In this document: positions 1 through 12,901 of the stretch, one piece after another
How the letters are laid out: each line of letters begins with the position of its first letter
Numbering within the stretch: position 1 is the stretch's first letter
Source: Neospora caninum Liverpool
Lineage: Eukaryota > Apicomplexa > Conoidasida > Eucoccidiorida > Sarcocystidae
Direction: 5' to 3'
Assembly (NCBI RefSeq): GCF_000208865.1
Contig: NC_018388.1
Location: forward strand, 1,798,001 to 1,862,000
Length of the DNA: 64,000 nucleotides
The notes under the pieces: generated by a model
The model's input: only the letters and a program-made list of their open reading frames with translations
What the model was told of the DNA's origin: nothing
Databases searched by the model: none
Made by a program: the position numbers and the translations under genes

Positions 1-2397
1 CTGTATATGTGTATTTAGGTGTATACTATATGCATCTATCTGTAAATGTGTTCATATGTATATGTATATGCAGATAGGCATATAAATACAGATCCACGTA
101 GGGATATGCGTATATTCACGTAAGCGTGGGCGTGTGAGTAAGCCGGCCTTTCGCTTCGCGAGAGGAGCACAAGTGTGGCGGCGCTGTCTCCGTTTTTCCT
201 CGACGGTTCAGAGAGGCGAGGCTTGTTTCTCAAAACTCGAAAGGCGCGGGGGCGGCCCGAGGGAGGCAAGTTTTGTTTTCAGCTCCAGAGCGGCGTGTGT
301 CCCAGCCGACAGAGACAAAATGCGCTTCTTGTGCTCGTCAAAATGCATGCGGCCTCGGACCACACCTGAGAATTCCCCACACATGCACATCTATTCACTC
401 GCAAAGGAATATATCTTTAGAAGTGTTTTACACATGCCTGCCTACCCTTATCTATCTATATATATGTATATGTATATATGTATATGTATATATACGTATA
501 TTGTGTACGTATATATATGTACGAAGCGCCTTTCGCTGAGCAGGCAGATTCCGTGGACAGACTTCGAGCTATTTTTAATGGAGCGACAATGCGACAGACT
601 GGAGAGCAATACGAAAACTGTGTGCGCCCGATGGAGGACAGCAACGGAACTCGAGAGACGACTAGGTCTAGACACCCGGCGAGACAGATCGGGCAATCCT
701 GCACTCCGCACTTGAGCTCTTATATGAACCATGTGTGCGCCCGCAATTCTCACCAAAGGCGACATTCGCTTTCACCTCTGCGGCTCTTTCTCCGGCCTTC
801 TTCGCCATCAACTGCGCCCTTCACACACGCACAAGCATCTTTTAAAAGCGTTAAACAGCGTCATAGAACGTTTCACCAGGCGAAAAACGCCAGCAATAAA
901 TACGTGCACGTCGATAAAAAACACAGGCAGATGTGCCTGTCTACGCCGGTTGCATTTTTTGCCTCTCAACTCTCTTGGATTCCTCGTTCCACTTCTTGGC
1001 TTACTCTCTGTCTCTCCGTTCTCTCCCTCTCTTCGCGTCCACTTTCCTACCCAAACGTAAGACAGCTGATCTTCCATATCTCTACTCTGCATACATCTCT
1101 ATATATCTGAATAAACATCTATAAACATACATCTATAAGCATATATCTATATATATGCGTGCACAGAGTTTGAGATGAGCGTGGTCTTCTTTGCCTAGGT
1201 TGTTGTTCCGTGCCTCTATTCTTCTCTGTCTCTTTTTCGGCGACGGTCCTTCAGCGCCCAAGCTCGTTTACTTCTCTCGCGGACTTTCTGTCTCCCATTG
1301 CATATGAAGTGTCTGCGAGTGATTTCTTTTTCGCCCCTCGCCCTTTTCCCCAGCGTGTCACGCTTCTCTCTCTCCGGCATTTGTTTTCAAAAACGAGAAG
1401 GCCTCACTCGCGGAGGTGCTCAGCGGCCTGCACGTAGTCGCCCCGAGCTGCGTCGATCTTCCCGAGATGCTGTTGAGAGTCGACTGCGCAAAAAGAGAAA
1501 CGGAAGGACAAGTCGAGACGGCGGTAGAAAGAAGGAAACAGTCCGAAGCGGCCCCGGCAAAGAAGCTGACTGATATACCTGTTTTGCGGAACATGACAGA
1601 GGGGAAAAAGCGAGGGAATACGGGCGGAAAAAGCAGGGAAACGGAGAAACTGACGACTGAGGCTTCAGAAGTGTAAGAACGCGAGGCACGATCAGAAAGT
1701 GGGAAATCCAGAAAAGGTTCGAAACGAGGTATTGAAAAGAGAGCATGCAGATTCTGTTGTTCCGCAAAGGAAAACGCTCTCTTCGATGAGAGATGCATGT
1801 CCTTTCTTCCTACGATTTGCAAAAACGGTCATCCCGTGGCGAAGATAAGTCTTCCGTCGGCTACTGGTCAACTGCCTCGCCCCTGTCTCCTCCGAGGCGA
1901 GGCGAGACGCCATCGCGCCCGCTGCAGGTTCTGCGTGAGAGGAAGAAGGGGACAAAGGAAAAAAGGAAGGAAAAAAGTGAGGGAACGCGAGTCTCGGTTT
2001 CGCAAGTACGACCGTCGTCCAGGTGCGCAATGCCTCAGATGTCCTCTTTGTGTTTAGGCCCCTCCTCATGTGGTCTCATACTCGGTCGTCTCTTGGGAGA
2101 ATCGCAGCACTCCGCAGTGGACGAAAACGGCAGCAGAGTGCCGAAGAAAAGCGCGTGGGACGTCTCCCGTGAAATTCTCTGTGTGTGTACGAGTCTGCGT
2201 CAGTGTGTGCAAATAGACCGATACACATTTGTACGTTTCCATAAGCATGCAAATGGACAAATTGAAAGTGTTGCCTCTGGGCAAGTGCAGGCATGCAGAG
2301 ACGCATAGGTATCCTATTGAGAGGGAGAGCAGAAGCCAGCTGTAGATATCTATAAATGTATACATTTACAGATGCATATAATCACTTAAATACACAT
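1..2397. other. intergenic, TA-rich, no gene recognised
   Basis: No open frame here has plausible composition or splice structure. The left end (about 1-115, 451-521 and 1081-1160) is built from TATA/TGTA/TCTA microsatellite-like sequence; the rest is mixed sequence with short chance open frames on both strands. It lies downstream of the TPR gene, whose stop codon is at 2398, so part of it is probably that gene's 3' untranslated region. Confidence 0.6.
451..521. repeat. imperfect TA/TATG microsatellite
   Basis: A tract of alternating TA with interspersed G and C (TATATG, TACGTA), of the same type as tracts near 1081-1160 and at the extreme left end. Confidence 0.8.
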
Positions 2398-5300
2398 TTA
2401 CAGAAATGAAAAAATGTACCTTTGCCTGCGGGCATAACTTGGGCAACGGCCCTGAATAGCTGGACACATTGGAGCGTTGTATATTTGGATGTGTAGAGAA
2501 CAAAGGTGAAGACAGAAACCAGCAGACAAGGACAGACGTGCATCTCTAGAGGGTTTTCCTCCCACAGCTTCCAGGAGGGTGACCGGTTGGTGGTTTGTTG
2601 CGGTCGCTTTTCGCCTCTTTAGGCTGTCGGGGTCTTTTAATCCTTGGCGCGTTTGCTTTGTCAGTCTCTCACCGGTGTTGGAAAGAGCGGCCGCGCGAGC
2701 AGGAACCGTTTCTTTCTTCGACCGTCTCCGGTCTGAAGGAAGCGAGAGGGATAACGCCGGGGCAGAAGAAGCCGCAGACGAAATCGGAGGCAGAGAAGAA
2801 CTCGGAGAGAACAAAGCACCGTGCCCGGCCTGGCACTTCGTGCTGTCTCCCCAAGCGCGTTCCGCTTCCTTCTGCTCCTCCTCTTTGTACATCTGCTCGT
2901 CTGCGGCACAGCTGAGGAAGGAAACGCGAGGGATTCCACGCCTAACAGACGCTCCCTTCTCCCGCTCTCTCTCTTTACCCTCTTCTCTCTTTTCTCCCTC
3001 TTCGCCCGCTTCTCCCTCTTCTCCCTCTTCTCTCTCTTCTCCCTCTTCTCTCTCGTCTCCCTCTTCTCTCTCGTCTCTCTCTTCCCCCTCTTCTCCCTCT
3101 TCGCCCGTTTCTCTCCCTTCCCTCCACAGGCAACGCAGAGAAGAAGCCGAAGCAGAGGAAGACGGCGCGGCAGACGGGGCAAGCGCAGTGGAGGAAGACG
3201 GGAGGTTTTGCTGCGAATCTTTCCCTGTCGAGGCGCCTGGAGAACACAGCTCGTCGAGCGTCACGGCGTGATACTGCAGGAGGCGCCGCGACGTGGTCAG
3301 GTCCCTGAAAAGGGGCGAGCGTGGGAAGAAAGGACAAACGCGGGAGAGAGATGTCACAACAGGACGGAAACAGAAAGAGAGAACACAGATGAGGATAGAC
3401 AGAGGGGACGACACTGAAAGAAGGAAATGGACAGAAAGAGAGAACAGAGATGAAAACGGAGAGAGGGGACGAGACCCAAAGAAGGCATTGGACGTTCCAG
3501 AAAGCAGCACGAAGGCGACCCCCGACCTAGGTTTCGATACACGTTTTTCCTCCGCCCCAACCAGAGAGTCTTTTCTCTCACAATCGGGGGGAATCGGCAG
3601 CGTTGACGATTTTCGCGTTTTGTTCTCACCCAGAAGGAAACACAGTCAACGCCAGATTCCCGACAGCGAGGCTGTGGCCGAGGCGGTTGCGCCTCCGATC
3701 TGCGATTGCAGCAGCTGCTCTGTAGTGCTCCGCCGCCGCTTCAGGTTTCTCTGAGTCCATTTGGACGCACGCACGTCGTTCCAAAAAACATGTGCACCGC
3801 CGTGCCTTCGCGAGTTACGAAAGCGAGACGAAGCAAAGCCGCCAGAAAGACCACGGAGAAGAGGACTGTCGACGTGAGACGAGACAGCGCATGCCTTCAC
3901 ACTCTGTTGTCTCACCAAGTTTGCAATACGCCAATCCAATGTTCATGTGGGCGATGTATTGTCCTGAGAAAAAGAGCGGGGACAAAAGAGGCCATGTAGC
4001 AGTCACGAGAGGAAGCAGACTCCAGAGACACACGGGTGACCCAGACCTCTGGGGTGTCGTTGAGCATCTCGCCGTCGCAGTTTCCCACGAGAGAAAACCT
4101 CGAGATCCGGGAAACGCGCGTCTGCTGCCAAAAAAAGTCGCCGAGGAGTCTGTCTCTCTCGTTCTGTGTCTCTTACCCTCTTCGTCGGCGAGGCGAAGCT
4201 GCTGCGTGTGGTGTTTCAGTGCCTCCTGGTACTCTTCGCATCGCAGGTAGTCGATGCCGATACTGTTCCACAGCCCAACACACCAAAAAAAGAACAGGAA
4301 GGGACTGCACAGCCGCCGGTCTTCCAAAAGGGAATAAATCAAAACCTGCGGAACGGCTCTTCCGCGGTCCTGGCCTTGAGATGCCCTGTCTCACAAGTCG
4401 ACATGACCCTGTCGGCCTTCTTCTCCCTTCCCTGTTCCTCTCAACACTCTTTCCTCTCTTTCCCTCTTTCCTCTCTACTCTTTTCTCTCTCTCCTTTCCA
4501 CTCTTTCCTTAATTTCTCTCTTTCCACTCTTTTCTCTCTTTCCACTCTTTTCCCTCTCTCCTCTCCACTCTTTTCTCTCTTTCTTCTCCCCTCGCCGTGT
4601 TCGAAGCTCGCCCCGAGGAGGATCCTAGCCCACAGCTCGGCCAGGCCGTCTCGCGATGGCTCACCAGTTGTGGGCGAGGACTTGCAGTCGGCGGTCTCCC
4701 AGCTGCTCTGCGCAGGCCAGGAAGTCTCGGTAGGCCTCTCGGGCCTCCACCCAGAGGCCTTTGTTGTCGAGAAGGACGCCGAGCTTGTACAGGTTCTCGC
4801 CGGCAGCTCGGGAGTTTCCGGCCCTCTTCGCTGCGCGGGCGAGGAACTTCGCATCGGCGACGCGCTGGGTCTGCGAACGCAGGCCGTAGACGGGGAAGGC
4901 GTCGCGCTGCGCCTTCCTGGGAACGAGAAACAGCGAAATCAGCAGAAAGGGGGGCACACGCGTGGCCCGGGGCGTCTTTTTCGAAAGTTGTCGCTTCATC
5001 GACACAGTCGCCTCCCCCTCGGGGACCGGAAAAGCGTTCCAAGAGAAGAGACACAGCGTAGGGAGACATCGCCACCTTGCTGCGCGTTCACGCACCCAGA
5101 CGTGACACACAGAAGCCTGAAAAAGAGGGCCAGAGACAGGGCAGTGAGAAGCAAAAGAGCGACCGTTCGTCTGGTTGGGCGAGGGCGGAGAAATGCACAC
5201 ACAGGTGTTTGCGTTTTCGCCTCTCACAGACCGCCCTTGTCCTCCCGCCGCCTACCGTTTGATTTTCTCGAGGTACGTGACGGGGTCGGTCGAAGCCGCG

Positions 5301-7284
5301 AAGCGGTCGACGCCACCGTCTGCAAGGAAGAAGCCTTCTCCCCACTTTTTTCGCGCGGGAGGCGCAGCCCAGCGAGGAGGCCTCCGCGCCTCTTCTCTCC
5401 GGCCCCACGCAGCCGCTCGTTCGGAGACTCGCCAAGGCGTGCAGAAGCGGAACGGAGACTCGGGCCGCAGAGGCTGTTGCAGGCCGAGGCTCGAAGGCGC
5501 GGTTTCTCGGAGCAGTCCGCCGCCGCCTTCATCCTCTGCAGTGTCGCGCGCGACGCCGAGGAAACCGAATCTGGCCTAGAAGGACCCAGCCGGGAAACCA
5601 CACATGCCCCATGCAAACAAACGGCGAGGCAGAGGGACAGCGAAGCAGAGAAAGAGAGAAAGAGAGGGAAAGAGCGAAGGAGAGAAAGAAAGAAGGAGGG
5701 AAAGAGAAAGAGGGAAGGAGAGAAAGAGGGAAATGTCTTTACCTGTTGAATCTCCGTTGGTCTGCGGGTTCCGCCTTGGTTTCGCAAGATTCCCGCGACG
5801 GTATTCGAGTCTTTTGGGGTGGAATCTCTTCCTCCACGCCCCAACTCCCTTCTCTGTTCTGGGGTCTCGTCCCCCGACGGTCGCCTCATTGCGTTCCGTT
5901 CGTCTCTCTGCCTCGGTTGATCTGTGTCGGCGTCCTGGCACGCCTGTCGTTCACGTCCTTCATCTCCGGTATCAACCCCACCTGAAAGGATCCGAGGTCT
6001 TCCTGAAGAGGCATCCGCCTTCCATGTCTCTTCCTTTTCGTCGTGTCTCACTCCTCTTCGTCCTCTTTTCTCTACTCTTCGTCCTCGTTCTCCCTCGCCT
6101 TCCTCTCCTGCGTCTTGTGTCTTCCCCTCTTCTAGGCCTTCGACTCGGGCCGAGGCTCCGCTGTTCTGGGCCGTAGGGGAGGATCCAACGGCGAAACTCT
6201 GCGAGGCGTCTCCACCTGCGCTGGGCCGTCGGCCTCCCTCGATCGCGGCGCGTGGCGCAACGCGTTTGGAAAGCACAGGGGGAGAGAGTGCGATGAAGGA
6301 CGAGGAGACCGACGGTTTGCCGCCCTCCACTCTGCAGAGAGGCCAGGCAGGCGCAGAGATTCCGAAGGTCTGTTGGCCTCGCCTTGGCCCAGGAGCCTCC
6401 GCGCTGGGTGCACACGTCTCGCCGCTTCTCTCCCCGGCCCCCTGGCCTGACCGAGATTGACTCGCCGTCCTGCTGCCTGCCGCAGGTTCTCTCAGAGGGC
6501 GCTGAGGAGCGGCGCTGGAGACAGGCGACGCGCCTCCGGCTTCTCGCGCCTCCCCGTGGAAGGCAGTTGCCGCACCTGGAGATGCAGATGAGGAAAGAAC
6601 CGAACGTTCCCCCCCGTGCGAGATGCTGTCGGAGGTCGAGCGGCTGCGCGCTGGCTCTCCATTGGAATTCGAGTTATGCGGGGCGCACCTTTGTGGCTTA
6701 ATGAATGGAAAAGACGTCGCAGAAGACGAAAAAGCGGATGAAGATTCACAGGAGGAAGAAAACGAAGAAGAGCAGGAAGATTCACTGGAGGAAGAAGAGG
6801 AGGAAAAGGAGGAAAAGGAGGAAGAGGAAGAAGAGGAAGGAGAGGGAGCAGAAGGGTGAGTGGATATTGGCGCGGGGACGCGAAAAGGAGCAACGGCAGA
6901 AGGAGAAGACGGTGTCGCCTCGTTGTGTCCCCTGGCCTGTGATGCGTGTTGTCCGAGTCTCAGGTGCGGAGAGCGAGGCGGTCGACGAGAAGACGATTCC
7001 TCGGAGGCAAGATGGTGCGCTTCCCCTTCTTCGAAATTTAACTCGGAGAGAGACGGGCGGCCCTTGGAAGCCGGATGTTCCCCCACGGAGTCCAGACAAG
7101 GTGTATGTACACTCGAACCGTCCTTTGGAGAGGGATCAAGGAAGGTGGAGGTGGGGAGGTTGCTCTCGCGCGAAGCGTCGCCGTTTTCCCGTTCCTCTTT
7201 GCTTCCGGACGCAGACTTCTTTTCTCCACAGAGAGACGCAACCTCGCTCGACGCATCCAGCGGAGATCCGCTGCGCTCTGTCAT
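2398..7284 (-). CDS. TPR repeat protein, seven exons
   Basis: Model: 7284-5743, 5575-5256, 4916-4665, 4262-4177, 3963-3916, 3750-3630, 3304-2398; about 1091 residues, all phases consistent. The ATG at 7284 is the first after an in-frame stop. Residues 1-514 are low complexity with a long Ser run (minus strand of about 6730-6860). Exons 3-6 (about residues 621-790) read as tandem tetratricopeptide helices: ENLYKLGVLLDNKGLWVEA, then AHNCIGIDYLRCEEYQEALK built across the exon 3/4 junction, then HMNIGLAYCKLEKPEAAAEH across exons 4-6. That these repeats form only when the introns are removed is strong support. The last exon has a Glu/Gly/Lys/Arg-rich repeat (about 2955-3125) and a Ser/Ala-rich tail. 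TPR arrays are protein-binding scaffolds; the partner is unknown. No signal peptide or membrane segment is seen. The C-terminal exon is less certain than the TPR core. Confidence 0.8.
2955..3125. repeat. polypyrimidine/polypurine coding repeat (CTCTTCTCC type)
   Basis: The plus strand is almost pure C/T for about 170 bases; on the minus strand it is in-frame coding for Glu/Gly/Arg repeats in the last exon of the TPR gene. Other minus frames are also stop-free here because the unit lacks stop triplets. Confidence 0.8.
4435..4590. repeat. polypyrimidine tract in TPR gene intron
   Basis: CTCTTTCC/CTCTCTTT repeats on the plus strand, polypurine on the minus (sense) strand, within the intron between exons 3 and 4 of the TPR gene. 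A similar tract with the opposite strand bias (purine on plus) is at about 5625-5735, just upstream of the exon 2 acceptor. Confidence 0.75.
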
Positions 7285-9947
7285 TGAGGCGCTTCGGGGG
7301 AAGAAACGAGGACGGAACGAAAAGGACGGGAGGCAAACGCGTTTTTTGCGAAGCAGGCGCGTGCTGGCCTACCCAGCAGCTCCAGAGAAAGAAGGTAGTA
7401 CTTTGGGCGTCTTCATGAGGCCTCCGGCGCAGGAGTAACCGATGGAAGAGAACCGGATCGGGGTGCTTGCGCGTTCGCTGCATGCAGTGGGTTCTCTCTC
7501 CAGCAGTGAAGAGAATGCACGCAGAATCTAAGCGGCGAACCTCGCTCCGCGCGTCGCTGTCTCTTGTGCGTATCTTTTGCTGAGTGGCGGCGAGAAAGAA
7601 AAGAAGGGCCCCCCTGAGCAACAAGGCAGAGGTCGCGAGAGCTCGGGGCGAAAGCCAAAAGGCGAGGCGTCTCTGCAGTGTGCCTGTCTGTTCAATTTGA
7701 GTTCAGCAGTTCTTGAGAGTGCCTGGGGAAGAGAGGATTTCGGCAGAACCCCCGGGCGAAGAGCGGGGGTAGGAGAAGGGAAGAAGCACGTCAGCTTCTT
7801 TCTGCCTTCTCTGGAGGGCCGGTTTCTGTCAGTGTACAGGTGCCGGACAGGGGAGGAGCGCACCGACGGCTGTTTGTTGGGTGTAGTTGCATCGACGCAA
7901 ACGAGTCGCTGCGTGCTGGCGAACTGGACTCAGCCAGGCTCGGTTGGGAGGGACAACCCCTTTCCTGCCCCGGCAAGAAACACCCGAGTTGGAAGGCCAC
8001 AGGAGAGCAGTAAAATGTCTCGGGCTTTCTTCTGGTGGTGCCCCAGTGGGCAGAGAGGCGCTTTCGAAGGGCTGCGAGGTCTCGGGGTTCCTGGGTGTGT
8101 GTTTGTGTGTCGGCGCGACAGAACGGCAGGCGCGGCTTAACAAGACAGGAAGTGTTTGTTGGCATCGAGGTGGGTTTGACGGCAGATTCCCTCGCCAGGT
8201 GTTCGTCACTTGATGTTCTTCTCTCGAGTGTTAGCAAGGTGAACACCATTTCCGGAGTGACTCAAGGCTGCTGACCCGCGGAAGAGCGACCGCGGGTTGG
8301 GACGCGCCGCGGTTCACCGAGGGGGACACCGCCCGCGCTGTTCGTGCATAAAAGGCGATTGTATCCAGGCGTTTTTCGTGAGGAACGCTATCCCTTGGAG
8401 GATTGGGCCACGAAAGGAGAGGCGTGGCGGGTTTTGAGGTTCGTCCTCGGCTTTTTGGCGGGTTTCGTGGCATTTCCCGCACCAGAAAGGAAGAGCGGCA
8501 GCGAGACACCAGGGAGGGAGAGCCCCAGAGAGACACAGCCACAGATGCAGCCCCGCCGACGCTTTTCATTTTTGCATGCGCCAGGTCTGTTTCGGATCAA
8601 CGAGGCAAATTCGATGAGTTTGACTCATCGGTGATTTCCTGCTCGACCAAATCTTCCCGTTTTCGGTGATCAGTTCCTCCTAGAACTTCCGCTCCCGTCC
8701 CCACTTCTCGGCGCCTCTGGCTAGTCGCGAGGACGCCGTTCTCCTTGACTCGTTGTGGTGAATTGTCAAATTGCAAGGCCTAGGATTTTCCTGGCGAGCA
8801 AAAAGTTCAGGGCTGATGAGAGCTCGTGCGCGTTCGTTTTCCACTGTTTGTCTGCAAGCAGCTGGGGGGAGCGCAGAGTCGGGTCAGCCGCCTAGACCTT
8901 TTCTTCCCTGCAGTCGAAGGGGGAGGGGATCCGCCAAAGCGCAGACACACAGAAGCACATTTCACGTCGACGACCTCATCTCAGTTCGTGGCTGAGGAAA
9001 ATCTCAAAGATCTTCACTTGCTGAGCCGTTTGAAGTCGCTTTTTCTCAGTGAACGAGGCTGCAGCCGGACACGGCACCGTCATCCCTCCGTGGTTAAAAC
9101 CCAGGGGGTTTTGAGTGTAACATCGGATTTTCGAGACCTCGAAGGGGTGGGAAAGGGCATTTTTGGATAGCTTGCCTTAACGTCTGGCGAGCAAGTCAGT
9201 CTCAGTCGGGCGCACTCGGGGAAAAACCGCCGCCACACAAGTGAAAAAGAACCCAAAAGCGAGCAAAAACACCGTTACAAAGTAACGACAGTACAGGCGT
9301 GTGTCAAGCCCTCGGGCACGGGGGTTCGGCGACGATTCAGATTAGCTCTGAGGCAGGTTTTCCCGACAGGAGGAACTGGCGAGCGACACACAGTGTGTCC
9401 TTGAGGGCGGGAGTGAAGCGCACCAAAGGGTTTCTTTTGCTCAGTAGAGTTCAGTGAGAGCATTTTTTGAGCACAGAGAAATGGACACACCGGCCGGTCC
9501 GTGGTTCAGCGGAACCCCCCCTCTTACACCATTGTGGACTGTCTCGAGCGGATGAAACTGCCACGAATTTCCTTATCGCTCGTCGCGGCGGCTCCGGGGC
9601 TTTCCTCGTACGTAGGATGGTTTTTTAATCTTTTAGTGCTGGCGGTGCCGGTGTCCAGATGGAGCGTTAAACTTCGGAGAAAGACACCATCTGGCTCTTC
9701 GAATTTGATCACACAAACGTGCGCGAGGAACGTCACAGCTCTAAACGCTTCTCGTTTTCGCACAGGCCTGGAACTCTGGGTTAGCCACACACGTGTAACT
9801 TTGGACCGGGGCGGCCCACACGTTTTCTCGCTTGTGTCCAACAGAGACACCCGAACGGAGAGTTCGGAGGATCCCCACACTCGTGTGTGTGATAAACCAC
9901 ACCGTGGCCAAATTTTGGTCTCAACCAGACGTTCTCTTTGCTCCAAA
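7285..9947. other. intergenic between divergent TPR and coiled-coil genes
   Basis: The TPR gene (minus) and the coiled-coil gene (plus) diverge from this 2.6 kb interval, which should hold both promoters and 5' untranslated regions. No further exon with convincing composition was found. The frame of the coiled-coil exon stays open upstream of 9948, with another ATG at 9552, so a longer N-terminus cannot be excluded. Confidence 0.5.
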
Positions 9948-12866
9948 ATGCGGGACGAGGCAGAGAGACCCGCAGTGGACGACATGGAAGAGGCGGAGGG
10001 AGACAGGGAAACGGATGGCTGCAGCGAAGAAGCCGGCGGCAACCTTCATGAGGGCGACGATGCCCAGAGTGAGTCGAGTGCTCTTGCGGGCAATGCCGAG
10101 CGTGCGACTGAACGAGACGACGTTAGCGATAGTGGATCTGAACGGTATCGGCACGAGTCGGAAACGTCCGCCCTTCCTGAGAATGTGGACGGGGAAGACA
10201 TCGCGCACACAGGGTCACGCTCAAGTTCGCCAGAAAGCCACGACAACTCCACGGTTTCGCGACGCTCCTCCGACAGCCCCGCCGGCGGATCCCGTGGACG
10301 GTCTCTGGAGCTAAACACCGCAGGAGACGCTGATGGATCGTCGTTAACAGGCCAACCCGAACCAAATTCGCCCGAGGCAAGAAATGCGCCTGTTCTACGC
10401 GAACAGGACGAAAGAGCACAAACCCAGGCGGCGGACGATGAGCGCGCACGCATCAGCGATGGCAAGCAGAACCGACTCGGGACTGGAGCAGATCGCGACG
10501 AACAACCTGAACAAGGAATGCTGTCTTCTTCAGTACCTGACGGGCAAAACCCCTCCCAGAGAGGAGGCGCGTCCGAAGAGAAGGCAAATCATCTGTTTTG
10601 TTCCAAGTCGCCAACGTCCCGCTTCCCCTCTGATAGTGTGCCCAGCAGCGCCGGCAACAGACTGCCGTCCGGGGTTCCGTTGGGAGAGGAGTTGGAGGTG
10701 AATCGGCGCACGTTTCTGACGGAAAAGCGAGATGGACGTGTGGAGGACCACGTCGGAAGACCGGACTCTCGACGCGCTCTGTTTGAATCGCTAAAGAACG
10801 GACCGAAAATCCGTGAAGGCGTGGAGCGGATTCATGGTCTGCTCGACACCCTCGATCAGAGGGTAGACAAACTCATGGGGGACCACGAGAGGGATTTTCT
10901 GCTCGCGTACCGGACGCACATGTACACGATTCAGAAGCAAATGGACTACTTCAAACAGAAGGCAGACGAAGAGCAAACAAAGCTTTTGAGAGATGTGAAG
11001 ATTCGGACTCTGGAGAAGGAGTTGAACTGGTTCATGTCTGAGGCGCTTCGACTTGATGGCCTGTGCAAGCAGTATCAAAACGACCTCAATAAATGGCGTG
11101 ACCGAGTCGAGGCGCTGTCTGAGGATCGTACTTTTCTCGAGAAACAAGTCAAGTCTTGCAAAAAACAAACGCGGGCCCTACAGGCACGCCTCGAGGGTAA
11201 TTTCAGACGACCGGGAAGACGGACAATCCTCAAACTCACACGCCACGCTGCTGCAAAAGCAAAACGCGATCCCGTTCAAGTGTTTCCGCGCGTTGTGCAT
11301 ATCCTTTTTTCCACGACAATCCAAACGCGAAGGAGTCTTGACATGCCCGTTCGTGGTCACCGCTGCGCAGACTACCGCTTGCTCATGCACCCTGGGCAAC
11401 ATGTCCATGTTCTCTCGAATGTTTGTCCTGTGGACAGAATTCGAAAGCGAGCATCAGGAGGTACCCGACGGAAGCCCCGTCGCCGGTGAACTCCCTGGAC
11501 GTGAGGGGTTTGCCGAAGTAAGCCCGAGAAGGAAGTAATACAGCCAAGGGTGGTGCACAAGCAAAGTTCTGCCTGCAACCAAGCGAGGGCGTCTGTTTGT
11601 GCGGCTCACGCCAATAAACTAGATCGATCGCGCCACGTTCTTCCTATCTCTATGTGTACCTCGTTACGCGGCGCTCGAGGTGTTTTGTGTCTTTGCCCTG
11701 GCGGAAATGCTTCGTCTTCAGCAAGGTTTCCAAATTTTTGGGCGAAGCAGCCACGAAGGCGCGTTCCTCCCTACCGGCAGTCCCCCAGGAAACCCGACGC
11801 CTGCCGCCTCTCTTGGACCAGGTTCCTCTCCAAACGCGGCTGCGCCTTCGTCCTTTGGGAAGGAATGCTGCGATCGAGCGACTGAGTTTCTCCGCAACCA
11901 AAATGCCCGACTGCGGACTTCTCTCGAGCGCGAAAAACGAATCGTCATGTACGGACCTTGCTGAACAAACAGGCGAAAAGGGGAAGAGCGCCGTTTTTCT
12001 CGGGAGTCCGACGGGAAAAAAACTCCCCTCTCAACGAAGAGATGTGGAAAGGGAGCACACACAGAGCTACTCTTCTTTTATGGGCTACTCGTAGAGAGAG
12101 AACGAGTGTTCACGAGAGGGTTCTTGAGGCAGAGAACATTTACCACTTTTCTGCCGAGCGAGGAGTCTCCCGATCTGTGCACCATAGGGGAAGATTGCTA
12201 TTTACAAAGGAGGCCGAGGGAGGATCCGTGCAGAAAAGAAAACGACGAGAGGGTGCGAGAAGATGCAGGAACTCGACACTGTGGAGGAGCCACGCCGACG
12301 TTTTTTTCAAGCGCTTCGATCTCCATTCGATTCGACACACGCGATACAGCCCCTGTCAAGAGGCCTGGCTTCAACCGTAAATCAGCAGTGATTCGTGTAG
12401 ATGTCTTCCTGCGTTCGGTTGGTGCAGGCAACTGAGACTGGAGCAAAGCAACAGGGTCTCTGAGAAAACCGACGCAGAGGACTTCTTTCTCAAGTGCTGC
12501 GAAGAGGTAAAGAAGGAGATCCAAATCCGGAGGACGCGAGCCGTCAGCGACGCCTCCAAAACGAGGACGCGAGAAACAGGAAACAAGGCAGAAGATTTCG
12601 GCAGGCCAAACGGTGAGATGTGAGGAAGAACGGGACGGACTTCGGGAAGGGACAGAGGCTGATGAACAGCACAATGGAAACAGAAAGACAAAGCAAAGAA
12701 GCGGAGCAGTCTTTTGTCGCACAGCAGTGCACGCTGGTGTTCAGAAAGGCTCCGTTATATTTGAGTATTTTGTGTGGTGTAGCTGCTAAAGCCGCGCCAG
12801 TAAGAGCACAAATAAAATTGTGTGCCTGTGCTGGGGTAATTCGCAGGTAAGCGCAAATGTAGAAAA

Positions 12867-12901
<35 letters not shown>

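Noticed and set aside
9501..9947. N-terminal extension of the coiled-coil ORF with a hydrophobic stretch
   Set aside because: The open frame begins with GTG at 9501; the ATG at 9948 has the better context and the upstream part has no conserved look. The ATG at 9552 remains possible.
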